Assembly: GCA_003527225.1 (NCBI GenBank)
Contig: DPXQ01000116.1
Location: forward strand, 62,091 to 126,090
Source of the DNA: Rhizobium sp.
Lineage (GTDB): Bacteria; Pseudomonadota; Alphaproteobacteria; Rhizobiales; Rhizobiaceae
Direction: 5' to 3'
DNA: 64,000 nt
A program made the translations under genes and the position numbers. Shown piece by piece: positions 30,005 through 38,711 of this stretch (positions are counted from its first letter, which is position 1; the number at the start of each line of letters is the position of its first letter). The notes beneath the pieces were generated by a model that saw nothing but the letters and a program-made list of their open reading frames with translations, made no database searches and was not told the DNA's origin.

Positions 30005-32990
30005 GGATGCGTCCCCCTTCCTTGTCAAAGAACACCATATCCACCACCTCGACCGCGATGGTCTTGTCCTTCATCGGTACGTAGAGTGTCTCGCCCATCC
30101 GGGCGCGACCGCCGACAAGCGTGGCGATCGCGATCGACCGTCCGAGGTTTTCGGACCAGTAGGACGACGTCACGTGGCCGAGCATGGTCATCGGCTTCGG
30201 CTGGTTCGGATCGGCGACGATCTGGCCACCCTCTTCGAGCACTTCCTTCGGATCCTTGGTCACGAGGCCGACAAGCTGCTTGCGGCCGTCCTTGACGAGA
30301 TCTGGCCGCTTCAGGCCACGGATGCCGACGAAGTCTTTCTTCTTTTTCGACACCGCCCAGCCATAGCCGGCGTCGTCCGGCGTCAGCGTGCCGTCGGTGT
30401 CCTGCCCGACGATGATGTAGCCCTTCTCGGCGCGCAGCACATGCATGGTCTCGGTGCCGTAGAGGCAGGCCCCCATGCTTTCCGCCCGTTCCCAGATGGC
30501 CTTGAACACATCCGGACCAAAATCGGCCGGCACGTTGACCTCGAAGCCGAGCTCGCCGGTGAAGGACACACGGAAGAGCCGCGCTGGCACGCCGCAGAAC
30601 TTGCCTTCGGCCACGCTCATGTGCGGGAAGGCTTCGTTCGAGATGTCGATGCCTTCGACGAAGGGCGCGATGATGTCGCGCGCCCTCGGCCCCTGTACCG
30701 CGATCACCGCCCACTGCTCGGTCGTCGAGGTGAGCCACACCTTCAGATGCGGGAATTCGGTCTGCAGAAAGTCTTCCATGTGATTGAGGACACGCGGTGC
30801 GCCGCCCGTCGTTGTCGTCACATGGAAGCGATCCTCGGCCAGCCGCCCGACCACGCCGTCGTCATAGATGAAACCGTCCTCACGGGTCATGATGCCGTAG
30901 CGGCACTGGCTCGGCTTCAGCGTGTTCCAGGCATTGGTGTACATCAGATTGAGGAACTCCGCCGCATCCGGACCGACAACCTCGATCTTGCCGAGCGTGG
31001 AGGCGTCGAACACGCCGGCCACGTCACGCACGGTCCTGCATTCGCGGTTGACGGCGCGGTGCATGTCCTCGCCGGAACGCGGATAGTACCAGGCGCGCTT
31101 CCAGTTGCCGACATCCTCGAATTCGGCTCCGAGGTCGGTCTCCAGTCTGTGCATCGGGGTCTTGCGCGTCGGATCGAAGAAGTCGCCGCGCGAATGGTTG
31201 ATCAGCGTGCCGAAGGTCACCGGCGTATAGGGTGCCCGGAAGGTCGTGAGGCCCACCTGCGGGATATCCTTGCCGAGCATTTCGGCGGCGATTGCCAGCC
31301 CGTGCATGTTGGAGAGCTTGCCCTGGTCGGAAGCCATGCCGTTGGTGGTGAAGCGCTTGATGTGCTCGATCGAGTGCATGCCCTCGCGCACCGCCAAACG
31401 GATATCCTTGGCGCAGACATCGTGCTGGAAGTCGATGAAGGCCTTGACGCTGGTGTCGCGTCCCGCTCCTTCGGCCGCCCCGATCATGCCGCCCGTCCAG
31501 GGATAGGCATTGGCTCCGGAAGGCGTGGCCGCCGAACTTCCCTTCGCACCCGCGCCCTTGGCCATCCCCGTGCCAGCGGCAGCCGCCTCATCGAGGATCG
31601 CCTGTAATCCATCTGTCCCGTTGCAGGTGCCGACGCAGATGCTGTCCTGGGCATAGACGTCCGGCAGGAAGCGATCATTGGCGGCATCGAACTTCAGCTT
31701 GCCACGAGACTGTGAGAAGAGATGCACCGATGGCGTCCAGCCGGCCGAAACGATCAGCGCGTCGACGTCGATCTTGCGCGGCCTGCCGCCGCCATTGCGC
31801 TTGACCGTCATGGAACGGATACGCAGGCGACCCGACGTATCGGTGATGGAATGCCCCACCAGCACCTCGATGCCGAGTGCATTCGCTTCGGCCAGCACCT
31901 TGTCGCCGGGATTTTCGCGGCAGTCGATGATCGCCGCGATGGTAATCCCCGCCTTCTTCAGGTCGAAGGCTGCCTCATAGGCCGAATCATGGGCGGTGTA
32001 GACGCCCACCTTGGCGCCGACCGCGACGCCGTAGTGGTTGAGATAGGTGCGCGCCGCCGATGCCAGCATGATCCCCGGCCGGTCGTTGTTGGCGAACACC
32101 ATGTGGCGCTCGATCGAACCGGTGGCGAGCACGACCTTCTTCGCCCGCACCTGCCACAGCCGCTCGCGTGGGCTGCCCTTGGCCGGCTTGGCGAGATGGT
32201 CGGTCACGCGCTCGGCCAGCGCCACGAAATTGTGGTTGTAGTAACCGAAGGCAGTGGTGCGGGTGAGAAGCCGGACATTCGGCATGGCGGCAAGTTTCGC
32301 GGCCGTGGCCTGCGCCCAGTCATAACCGGTCTGGCCGTCGATCACGGTGCCGGTGTCGTAGTGCAATGCCCCGCCGACTTCCGGCTGCTCATCGGACAGG
32401 ATGACCTTGGCACCCGCCTCGGCAGCGGCAAGCGCTGCCGCAAGGCCGGCCGCACCGCCGCCGACGACCAGCACGTCGCAATGGGCGTAGCGGCTCGTAT
32501 AGTGGTCCGGGTCAGCTTCCTTCGGCACGACGCCGAGACCCGCCGCACGGCGGATGAAGGGCTCGTAGATCGCGTGCCAGGCGGCCTTCGGCCACATGAA
32601 GGTCTTGTAGTAGAAGCCGGCCGCGAAGAAGGGCGAGGCAAGATCGTTGACAGCCCCGATGTCGAGCGCCAGGCTCGGCCAGCGGTTCTGGGTCTCGACC
32701 TTCATGCCGTCGAACACTTCCTGGACGGTTGCCCGCACGTTCGGCTGCTTGCGGGCAGCATCACGCGAAACGTCGAGCAGCGCGTTCGGCTCTTCCGGAC
32801 CGGCGGTCAGGATGCCGCGCGGCCGGTGGTACTTGAAGGATCGACCGGCGAGGTGGACGCCGTTGGCAAGCAGCGCCGAGGCGATGGTGTCGCCTTCGAT
32901 CGCCATGTAGCTCCTGCCGTCGACGGTGAAGCGGGCGGTTCTGGCCGGCGTCAGACGCCCCTTGCCGGAAATGCGATTGGCGCCGCTCAT
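29997..32990 (-). CDS. soxA: Sarcosine oxidase alpha subunit
   Basis: 997 aa, the full size. The N-terminal part is a 2Fe2S-fold-like segment (residues ~1-100; RFTVDGRSYMAIEGDTIASA). An NAD-binding oxidoreductase domain has CDVLVVGGGAAGLAAALAAA near residue 170 and LATGSIERHMVFANNDRPGI. The C-terminal ~390 residues are a folate-binding aminomethyltransferase domain (YTNAWNTLKPSQCRYGIMT; FTGELGFEVNVPADFG). It binds NAD and tetrahydrofolate and channels formaldehyde to 5,10-methylene-THF. The start overlaps the soxD stop by four bases. Confidence 0.95.
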   Translation of the reverse strand: MSGANRISGKGRLTPARTARFTVDGRSYMAIEGDTIASALLANGVHLAGRSFKYHRPRGILTAGPEEPNALLDVSRDAARKQPNVRATVQEVFDGMKVETQNRWPSLALDIGAVNDLASPFFAAGFYYKTFMWPKAAWHAIYEPFIRRAAGLGVVPKEADPDHYTSRYAHCDVLVVGGGAAGLAAALAAAEAGAKVILSDEQPEVGGALHYDTGTVIDGQTGYDWAQATAAKLAAMPNVRLLTRTTAFGYYNHNFVALAERVTDHLAKPAKGSPRERLWQVRAKKVVLATGSIERHMVFANNDRPGIMLASAARTYLNHYGVAVGAKVGVYTAHDSAYEAAFDLKKAGITIAAIIDCRENPGDKVLAEANALGIEVLVGHSITDTSGRLRIRSMTVKRNGGGRPRKIDVDALIVSAGWTPSVHLFSQSRGKLKFDAANDRFLPDVYAQDSICVGTCNGTDGLQAILDEAAAAGTGMAKGAGAKGSSAATPSGANAYPWTGGMIGAAEGAGRDTSVKAFIDFQHDVCAKDIRLAVREGMHSIEHIKRFTTNGMASDQGKLSNMHGLAIAAEMLGKDIPQVGLTTFRAPYTPVTFGTLINHSRGDFFDPTRKTPMHRLETDLGAEFEDVGNWKRAWYYPRSGEDMHRAVNRECRTVRDVAGVFDASTLGKIEVVGPDAAEFLNLMYTNAWNTLKPSQCRYGIMTREDGFIYDDGVVGRLAEDRFHVTTTTGGAPRVLNHMEDFLQTEFPHLKVWLTSTTEQWAVIAVQGPRARDIIAPFVEGIDISNEAFPHMSVAEGKFCGVPARLFRVSFTGELGFEVNVPADFGPDVFKAIWERAESMGACLYGTETMHVLRAEKGYIIVGQDTDGTLTPDDAGYGWAVSKKKKDFVGIRGLKRPDLVKDGRKQLVGLVTKDPKEVLEEGGQIVADPNQPKPMTMLGHVTSSYWSENLGRSIAIATLVGGRARMGETLYVPMKDKTIAVEVVDMVFFDKEGGRIHG

Positions 32991-33307
32991 TTCGACGCTC
33001 CCTTCTGCTCTGCAAGGCCCGGAATTGCGGAAACCTCCGGTTTCGGCTCTCCCGCCTTGTAGGTCATGTGAATCTTGTCACTGACGGTATCGCGCACCGC
33101 GTTGAAGAAACGTCCGCAGCCATGCATGTGGCGCCAACGCTCGAAGATCAGCCCTTTCGGATTGTCGCGCAGGAAAAAGAAGTCTGCGAACTCCTCGTCG
33201 GTGATTCCCGCGATATCGGACGGACGGGCGATATGCGCCTCGCCGGCGGAACGGAATTCAAGCTCGGAGCGCTCTTCCTCGCAATAGGGGCATTTGATGA
33301 GCAGCAT
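32987..33307 (-). CDS. soxD: Sarcosine oxidase delta subunit
   Basis: 106 aa. The delta subunit is a small zinc-binding partner of the alpha/beta pair. The zinc cysteines are in LIKCPYCEEERSELEF, with a further His/Cys pair in RWRHMHGCGRFFNAVRD, the signature of the family. Length is normal. It sits between soxB (19 bases upstream) and soxA (four-base overlap). The ~20 C-terminal residues are charged and variable. Confidence 0.93.
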   Translation of the reverse strand: MLLIKCPYCEEERSELEFRSAGEAHIARPSDIAGITDEEFADFFFLRDNPKGLIFERWRHMHGCGRFFNAVRDTVSDKIHMTYKAGEPKPEVSAIPGLAEQKGASK

Positions 33308-33326
33308 GTCTTGCCTTCCTTCGAAA

Positions 33327-34580
33327 TCAGTGCGCGACGGCGGCAGCGGCCGCCTCGTCGATCAGCCGCCCGGTGCGGAAACGGTCGAGCGTGAGCCCCG
33401 CCGCCAGCCGGTGCGGCTCGCCGCGTGCGATCAGATGCGCGAAGAGGTTGGCAGAGCCCGGCGTCGCCTTGAAGCCGCCAGTTCCCCAGCCCGCGTTGAC
33501 GAAGAGGTTCGGCACCGGTGTCACGCCCTGGATCGGCGAGCGGTCGGCGGTGTTGTCGGTGATCCCGCCCCACTGGCGCATCATCTTGACCCGGCGGAAC
33601 ATCGGGAAGAGTTCGCAGATCGCATCCAGCGTATGGGTAATGATCTGGAGGCCGCCGGTCTGGGAATAGGAATTGTATTGGTCGGTGCCCGCGCCGATGA
33701 CGAATTCACCCTTGTCCGACTGGGAGATATAGGCATGCACCGTGTTCGACATCACGACGCACGGGAAGATCGGCTTCATCGGTTCGGAAACGAGTGCCTG
33801 TAGTGGTGTCGAATGGACAGGCAGGCGAACGCCGGCCATGCCCATCACAACGGAGGAATGGCCGGCCGCCGAAACACCGATCTTCTTCGCACCGATGAAG
33901 CCTCGGGACGTGTCGACACCGGTCACTTCACCGTTCGGGCCGCGCCGGATGCCGGTCACTTCACAATTCTGAATGATGTGGACGCCACGGTCGGAGGCCG
34001 CGCGCGCATAGCCCCAGGCCACCGCGTCATGGCGTGCCGTGCCGCCGCGCCGCTGAAGGGCCGCGCCATTGATCGGATAGCGGGCCGTTTTGGAGATGTC
34101 GAGCGGCGGGCAATAGGCCTTGGCCTGTTCCGGCGTCAGCCACTCGTTGTCGATTCCGTAGAGGTTGTTGGCGTTGATGTGCCGCTTGAACGATTGCTGG
34201 TCATGCACGTTGTGCGACAGCATCATCACGCCGCGCGGCGAGTACATCACATTGTAATTGAGATCCTGGCTCAGCCCTTCCCAGAGCTTCAGCGAATGCT
34301 CGTAGATGTCCATGCTCTCTTCATAGAGATAGTTGGACCGGATGATCGTCGTGTTGCGGCCGGTGTTGCCGCCGCCGAGCCAGCCGCGCTCGAGCACGGC
34401 GACATTGGTGATTCCGTGCTCCTTGGCGAGATAATAGGCGGCACCGAGGCCATGGCCGCCGCCACCGATGATGATGACGTCGTAGGACTCTCGCGGCTCC
34501 GGCGAGGTCCACTGGGCTTCCCAGCCCTTGTGGCCGCGTAGCGCCTCGCGTGCCACGGCAAAGACCGAGTATTTGCGCAT
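33327..34580 (-). CDS. soxB: Sarcosine oxidase beta subunit
   Basis: 417 aa. This subunit carries the flavins where sarcosine is oxidised. The FAD-binding GGGGHGLGAAYYLAKEHG glycine loop appears near residue 40, and a covalent-FMN His candidate lies downstream in the typical RHDAVAWGYARAA part. Also visible are IGVSAAGHSSVV and the C-terminal NAGWGTGGFKATPGSA. ATG 34580 is chosen over the upstream TTG 34589; an AGGAG precedes it. It is the first gene of soxBDAG, transcribed away from rpsU. No glyA or purU homologue follows, unlike some sox operons. Confidence 0.95.
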   Translation of the reverse strand: MRKYSVFAVAREALRGHKGWEAQWTSPEPRESYDVIIIGGGGHGLGAAYYLAKEHGITNVAVLERGWLGGGNTGRNTTIIRSNYLYEESMDIYEHSLKLWEGLSQDLNYNVMYSPRGVMMLSHNVHDQQSFKRHINANNLYGIDNEWLTPEQAKAYCPPLDISKTARYPINGAALQRRGGTARHDAVAWGYARAASDRGVHIIQNCEVTGIRRGPNGEVTGVDTSRGFIGAKKIGVSAAGHSSVVMGMAGVRLPVHSTPLQALVSEPMKPIFPCVVMSNTVHAYISQSDKGEFVIGAGTDQYNSYSQTGGLQIITHTLDAICELFPMFRRVKMMRQWGGITDNTADRSPIQGVTPVPNLFVNAGWGTGGFKATPGSANLFAHLIARGEPHRLAAGLTLDRFRTGRLIDEAAAAAVAH

Positions 34581-34624
34581 TCGCCTCAAGCTCCTGTGGT
34601 TCAGGCAATTGGGTAGGACCTTAC

Positions 34625-34667
34625 GCGTCGCAAATCAATACGCCTCGCGTCCGCCCTTTTGCGACGC
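34625..34667. promoter_or_regulatory. Inverted repeat upstream of soxB, possible operator
   Basis: GCGTCGCAAA (34625-34634) and TTTGCGACGC (34658-34667) are a perfect 10-bp inverted repeat spaced by 23 bases, 45-90 bases upstream of soxB. The half-site spacing of about three helical turns suits a regulator of the AraC/GATase1 class that senses sarcosine or betaine, but no such gene is in the window, so this is inference. Confidence 0.45.
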
Positions 34668-34878
34668 ATTGGCACCCCGCTTTCGACACGGCTGGTTTAT
34701 GGCGTCGCCGGCATCAATTTTCTCCCAGGAATTCCCCGCGGTGTATGGACTTTGCGGAGGCAATCTGCTATTCGCCTGCCAAATCGCCGGGTTTTCGCCT
34801 CGCGAAAGGATTTTTTTGTCCCGCTGACAACTGTAACTCGGCGGCATCACAACTCGAAACCAAAGGAACGGGATAAAC

Positions 34879-35109
34879 GTGCAGGTTCTAGTCCGCGACA
34901 ACAATGTTGACCAGGCGCTTCGCGCTTTGAAGAAGAAGATGCAGCGCGAAGGTATCTTCCGTGAAATGAAGATGCGCGACTATTACGAAAAGCCTTCGCA
35001 GAAGCGTGCCCGCGAAAAGGCCGAGGCTGTACGCCGCGTCCGCAAGCTGGCTCGCAAGCGCATGCAGCGCGAAGGTCTGATCGCTGCCCCGGCTCGCGTA
35101 GCCCGCTGA
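34879..35109 (+). CDS. rpsU: 30S ribosomal protein S21
   Basis: 76 aa, basic throughout. The sequence [20 protein letters not shown] followed by [18 protein letters not shown] is the alphaproteobacterial S21 signature. S21 sits at the platform of the small subunit and helps initiation. The start is GTG at 34879, after AAAGGAACGGG; the GTG start is usual for rhizobial rpsU. The C-terminal tail is shorter and less glycine-rich than in some relatives. It is a single-gene transcript with its own terminator. Confidence 0.95.
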   Translation: MQVLVRDNNVDQALRALKKKMQREGIFREMKMRDYYEKPSQKRAREKAEAVRRVRKLARKRMQREGLIAAPARVAR

Positions 35110-35141
35110 TCCGTCGTTTTTTCGACGTTTTCCAATGTTCT

Positions 35142-35178
35142 AAGAGCGGGGGCGCCGGGTCGCCACCGCTCTTTTCAT
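35142..35178 (+). terminator. Rho-independent terminator of rpsU
   Basis: AAGAGCGG (35142-35149) pairs with CCGCTCTT (35166-35173), with an inner GGCG/CGCC, followed by TTCATTT. It lies 33 bases beyond the rpsU stop. Confidence 0.85.
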
Positions 35179-35221
35179 TTGAACCTCAACCAAGCCCCCG
35201 ATACGGAAAGTTTGCCGAAAA

Positions 35222-36103
35222 ATGGTCGTTGTTACTGAACCTCCTCACTCGCTGACTTGCAGGGTTGAGGCCCGCCGCCATGGCCGTTCGGGTCTCGTAC
35301 TGCCCGCCCTGGCGCTTTTTGCCGCCTTCGGCCTGGCGAGCTGCCAATCGACGCAAACGGACGACATGATCCGTCTCGACCGGGCGCAAGGGTCGGAGGA
35401 GAACATTGCCTCGCTTTCGGCGGTGATTGCGGCCAATCCGCAGGATCCGGAAGGTTACAACGTGCGCGGCTCCGCCTACGGTCGCGCCGGCGAGTTCAAC
35501 AAGGCGCTCGCTGATTTCAACATGGCGCTGAAACTGAACCCCGGCTTCTATCAGGCCTATGCCAACCGGGCGCTCATCTATCGCAACATGGGCAAGCCGG
35601 TCGAGGCGGCCAACGACTACAGCGCCGCACTCAAGATCAATCCGAACTACGACGTCGCCTATATCGGCCGCGGCAACATCTATCGCCAGGCCGGACGTAT
35701 CGACGAGGCCTTCGGAGATTTCAACCGCGCCATCCAGCTCGATACCACCGATGGCCGCGCCTATCACAATCGCGGGCTGATCTACCAGTTGCGCGGTCAG
35801 CACGACAAGGCGATCGACGATTTCTCCAAGGCGATCTCGCTGTCGCCGTCGTCGCCTGAGCCGCACAACGGCCGCGGCGTCTCCTATGTGGCGCTGAATG
35901 ACGACGAAAATGCATTCGCCGACTTCAATCACGCGATCGAACTGAATCCGAAGATTGCCGAATCCTGGGCCAACCAGGCGCTCATCTATGAGCGTCGCGG
36001 CGACAAGGCAAAGGCCGCCAAGTCCTATGCCCACGCGCTCGGCCTCGATCCGAAGTACAAGCCGGCCGAGGCAGGCTTGGCACGTACGCGCGTCACAAGC
36101 TGA
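35222..36103 (+). CDS. TPR-repeat lipoprotein (NlpI-like)
   Basis: 293 aa. A signal peptide ends in a lipobox LASC (near residue 41), so the mature protein is lipid-anchored. The rest is about six tetratricopeptide repeats, each with the Asp-Phe-Asn motif: ALADFNMALKLNPGF, AANDYSAALKINPNY, AFGDFNRAIQLDTTD, AIDDFSKAISLSPSS, AFADFNHAIELNPKI, and KSYAHALGLDPKY. Proteins of this kind act as adaptors for envelope proteases or peptidoglycan enzymes (compare NlpI). The start ATG at 35222 gives a long n-region; an internal start nearer the signal core is possible. Confidence 0.85.
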   Translation: MVVVTEPPHSLTCRVEARRHGRSGLVLPALALFAAFGLASCQSTQTDDMIRLDRAQGSEENIASLSAVIAANPQDPEGYNVRGSAYGRAGEFNKALADFNMALKLNPGFYQAYANRALIYRNMGKPVEAANDYSAALKINPNYDVAYIGRGNIYRQAGRIDEAFGDFNRAIQLDTTDGRAYHNRGLIYQLRGQHDKAIDDFSKAISLSPSSPEPHNGRGVSYVALNDDENAFADFNHAIELNPKIAESWANQALIYERRGDKAKAAKSYAHALGLDPKYKPAEAGLARTRVTS

Positions 36104-36218
36104 TTTTTTTGGGGGCGCCGTCGCCCCCGAAACCGTCTGGGAACCTGATCGCCGTTCCAGGGGTCTGTCTCCCGAATGAAGGAAGACGATCCCTGATCAA
36201 CGGATCTCTTCTCGACGC

Positions 36219-37043
36219 CTACCGCTCTCCCAGGACCACGGAAACGAGATACTGCCCGGTATCGCGGCACATGGCCATGGCCAGCACCGTCATCGAGGAA
36301 ACGATGAGTCCCCCGGTGATGATCAGCACCAGATTGTCGAACGCAAAGCCGATGGCGGCACCCGCAAACCCCGCCGCGCACGTGACGAGCGGGATGGCGA
36401 CAGGTATCTCGGAGATCTCCATTGCCAAGGGAACATGCGCGCCCAGCAACAGCGACACCAGGACCAGCACGACGAAGGAAGAACCGCTGCCCGTCGATAC
36501 GAATAGGAGAGCGGTGAACACAAGCACCCCTGCAAGCACAATGCTTGTCGCGCGCCGGGGCGTGAGGACATAGCGGATCTTGAGGCCCGCGCGTCGGGTG
36601 CAGATGGCCAGCGAGCCTGCAAGGGCGAGCGCTCCGGCGCCCGCCGCAGCCGCTGCGGCAACCAGCGCTTCGAAGCCTCGCGGCCCAGCCCCACCCATCT
36701 GCAGCGAAGCCGGAGCTTCCAGTATCACGGCGCCAAGCAGGATGCAGGCCCCGCCACAAAGCCCTACGAAACAGGTGAGAAGCTGCGGCAAGTGGGCGGC
36801 ACGCACGGCCACGGCCGCCCATGCGCCGGCGCCGCCGCCAATCGTGAGCCCCAGAATGATCAGTACCACGCCGCCGAAATCGGGTCGCGTCGCCAACAAG
36901 GCGGCGGTGATCGCAAGCGCCATTCCGGCAGCCGCCAGCTTCAGGCTCGTGTCATCGGCCTTCGACAGGGAAACCCTGCGCAGCGCAATCGCAAACAGGA
37001 TGCTGGCGCTAACGCCGAAGAGGAGGGTGAGAAATTGCGCCAT
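36219..37043 (-). CDS. Transhydrogenase beta-subunit membrane domain homologue lacking the NADP domain
   Basis: 274 aa with about eight to nine membrane helices. It aligns along its length with the N-terminal domain II of PntB: AAAGMALAITAALLATRP, a GGGAGAWAAVAV loop, and IITGGLIVSSMTVLAMAMCR. It stops exactly where the soluble NADP-binding domain III would begin (LVSVVLGER-stop). The proton-path residues of E. coli PntB, His91 and Asn222, align here with Thr90 (LLTCFVG) and Thr221 (LVTCAAG). It cannot be a normal proton-pumping transhydrogenase. It may be a relic or a repurposed membrane protein. It is in an operon with the PntA-like gene 9 bases upstream. Confidence 0.7.
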   Translation of the reverse strand: MAQFLTLLFGVSASILFAIALRRVSLSKADDTSLKLAAAGMALAITAALLATRPDFGGVVLIILGLTIGGGAGAWAAVAVRAAHLPQLLTCFVGLCGGACILLGAVILEAPASLQMGGAGPRGFEALVAAAAAAGAGALALAGSLAICTRRAGLKIRYVLTPRRATSIVLAGVLVFTALLFVSTGSGSSFVVLVLVSLLLGAHVPLAMEISEIPVAIPLVTCAAGFAGAAIGFAFDNLVLIITGGLIVSSMTVLAMAMCRDTGQYLVSVVLGER

Positions 37044-37052
37044 GCGGTGGCC

Positions 37053-37352
37053 CTACCCACGGCGCTTGTCTTCCACCGATGACATCCGATGGATAGCAAG
37101 AAATGTTCCGGCAACGCCGGCCGAACCGGCGAGCAACGCGACAAAGGCGAAGACCCTTACCGGTTCGCCGTCCGGAAGGCCCGCAGCAAGCAGGCCGCCA
37201 ACAACGGCTACCGACGCGAGCGCGCCCGCCATGGCGGCCAGGGGCCCGCGTTGCGATCGCAAAACGCGACCGGCAGCAAAGGCCCCGGCAAGCAGGGCCA
37301 ATGCGAATACCGCAAGATGAAAGAGAAATGGATCGGACGGTCCGGGGAACAT
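37053..37352 (-). CDS. Transhydrogenase alpha-subunit C-terminal membrane segment homologue
   Basis: 99 aa with three to four membrane helices. It corresponds to the membrane part of PntA, seen as a separate subunit (PntA2/PntAB) in many alphaproteobacteria: PSDPFLFHLAVFALALLAGA followed by AVVGGLLAAGLPDGEP and AGVAGTFLAIHRM. No gene for the NAD-binding domain I of PntA is present here. It precedes the PntB-like membrane gene on the same strand and follows the oxidase subunit IV gene. The start codon at 37352 lacks a strong ribosome site, but the similarity begins at once. Confidence 0.68.
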   Translation of the reverse strand: MFPGPSDPFLFHLAVFALALLAGAFAAGRVLRSQRGPLAAMAGALASVAVVGGLLAAGLPDGEPVRVFAFVALLAGSAGVAGTFLAIHRMSSVEDKRRG

Positions 37353-37381
37353 GCCGCCGGTCGCTTTTTGATTTTCGCCGC

Positions 37382-37606
37382 TCAGCGCAGCAGGAAGATA
37401 CCGACCAGGGTCAGCACGAGGAAGACGACCAGACCGCCAAGAAAGCCTGCAGCGGTGAAGAAACCGGCAGCCATGCCGATCATGAGTGCGGCCATGACGA
37501 CAGTGCCGTATTTCGCTCCGGCGACGAACAGGCCATAGGTCTTCTCGTGTTCGGCATAGTTCATCGGTGCTCCGGTTTCGACGGGTCCGGTGTGATGTTC
37601 GCTCAT
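37382..37606 (-). CDS. aa3-type cytochrome c oxidase subunit IV-like small membrane protein
   Basis: 74 aa. The N-terminal part MNYAEHEKTYGLFVAGAKYG precedes two hydrophobic stretches (VVMAALMIGMAAGFF and GLVVFLVLTLVGIFLL). This matches the bacterial aa3-type cytochrome oxidase subunit IV family, a single-helix accessory subunit. In rhizobia such a gene commonly lies upstream of the pnt transhydrogenase genes, and the order is kept here. ATG 37606 has GGGGAGACAG upstream. It is probably the first gene of the three-gene membrane operon. Confidence 0.78.
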   Translation of the reverse strand: MSEHHTGPVETGAPMNYAEHEKTYGLFVAGAKYGTVVMAALMIGMAAGFFTAAGFLGGLVVFLVLTLVGIFLLR

Positions 37607-37745
37607 GATCTGTCTCCCCTTGAGGCGGTCGCGCGCCGCAGGTCCCGATAACCGCGCGGCATCAAAAAATTCGCGGGGTCGAAAGTCCGCCATGAACCAT
37701 TCCCCCTCTTCCGCCTTACACAAAGCGGTTGCGAAGTGCAATGGA

Positions 37746-38501
37746 TCAGAGCGGCAGATCGACACCGAGACTGCCGCTCGGAACATAGCGGGCAGTGGGA
37801 AGAATCGTCAGCGGAGGCAGCGTGGTTATCTCGTCGCGCGAAAACATCAGCCTTCGTTCGCTCGGCTGCGATACGAAGAAGGGGAATCGGGTCAGAAGCT
37901 TGCGTCCGACGACTTTCGTATTGGTGGCCATCATCGTGAGGTCGACGTTGTATTTCGCGCAATACTTGCCCGGCGGCACGATGGTTTCGGCATAGAAGAC
38001 ACGGCGATAGAAGGCCGCGTGCTGAGGGGCGATCAGTTGCATGACGCGGTCGGTGTCGAAATAGGCCGCTGCCATGATGGCGATCCGCAAGGTAAGATAA
38101 GGAATGGCCGGCATTTCCCGCATCACCGCCGGATCCGCCGCAAACCGTACCGGGTCGATCAGCGACATTCCCGCGTCGAGAAACTCGTCGATCTCTTTCG
38201 GAAAGATATCGCGCGACGAACTCACCCTATGATCGGGTGTCACGTGGTGCATGCGCACCGTGCTGATCAGCCGTTCGTCGTAATAGACGCCGAAGACATA
38301 GGCCTGCGGATCGAAATCGTCGTCGTCGATGATCGTCGATCCCGACAGGGGGAGTATGTCGGCCATCTTGTAGGCCTTGTAGCGGATGCGGGCCACATCT
38401 TCCATGTCCTCGCTCGTCTCGACCCGGCGATATTCCACATGATCGAGAACTTCCATGAGCTTTGCGGCGAAACCCTCCACCTGAGATCGCTTATTGTCCA
38501 T
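37746..38501 (-). CDS. FeeM-like N-acyl amino acid synthase (autoinducer-synthase fold)
   Basis: 251 aa. It has the GNAT-like fold of LuxI/FeeM acyltransferases. Marks are VEYRRVETSEDMEDVARIRY, FGVYYDERLISTVRMHHV, and IDPVRFAADPAVMREMPAIP. The Arg-rich phosphopantetheine region and the acidic residue of the family are present. FeeM joins a long-chain acyl group from acyl-ACP to an amino acid. The natural product in rhizobia is unknown. ATG 38501 is preferred over GTG 38516. It lies 210 bases downstream of the GGDEF-EAL gene on the same strand. There is no luxR-type partner nearby, so an acyl-homoserine-lactone role is unlikely. Confidence 0.75.
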   Translation of the reverse strand: MDNKRSQVEGFAAKLMEVLDHVEYRRVETSEDMEDVARIRYKAYKMADILPLSGSTIIDDDDFDPQAYVFGVYYDERLISTVRMHHVTPDHRVSSSRDIFPKEIDEFLDAGMSLIDPVRFAADPAVMREMPAIPYLTLRIAIMAAAYFDTDRVMQLIAPQHAAFYRRVFYAETIVPPGKYCAKYNVDLTMMATNTKVVGRKLLTRFPFFVSQPSERRLMFSRDEITTLPPLTILPTARYVPSGSLGVDLPL

Positions 38502-38711
38502 ACCGACGCCCCACACCTGATTAACGAATATTTAACCATGCCTACCATGTGGGGATTGCGGTCACACCCATCAATTTTCGCAGTGCGACAGTTTACCTTT
38601 CATTAAGGTTAACAAAGGTCTAGCCAATGCACGAAACGGGCCACAAACCCCTTACTATCAAGGGGTCCAAGCTAGCTGCTGCAATCTGGATGGAGATCCG
38701 CCTGGCGCGGA

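Noticed and set aside
36107..36130. GGGGGCG hairpin beside a T-run after the TPR gene
   Set aside because: The T-run precedes the hairpin on the plus strand and becomes an A-run after it on the minus strand, so it is not an intrinsic terminator in either direction.
37746..38501. Reading the FeeM-like gene as a LuxI acyl-homoserine-lactone synthase
   Set aside because: The sequence fits the FeeM branch better, and there is no adjacent luxR-type gene.
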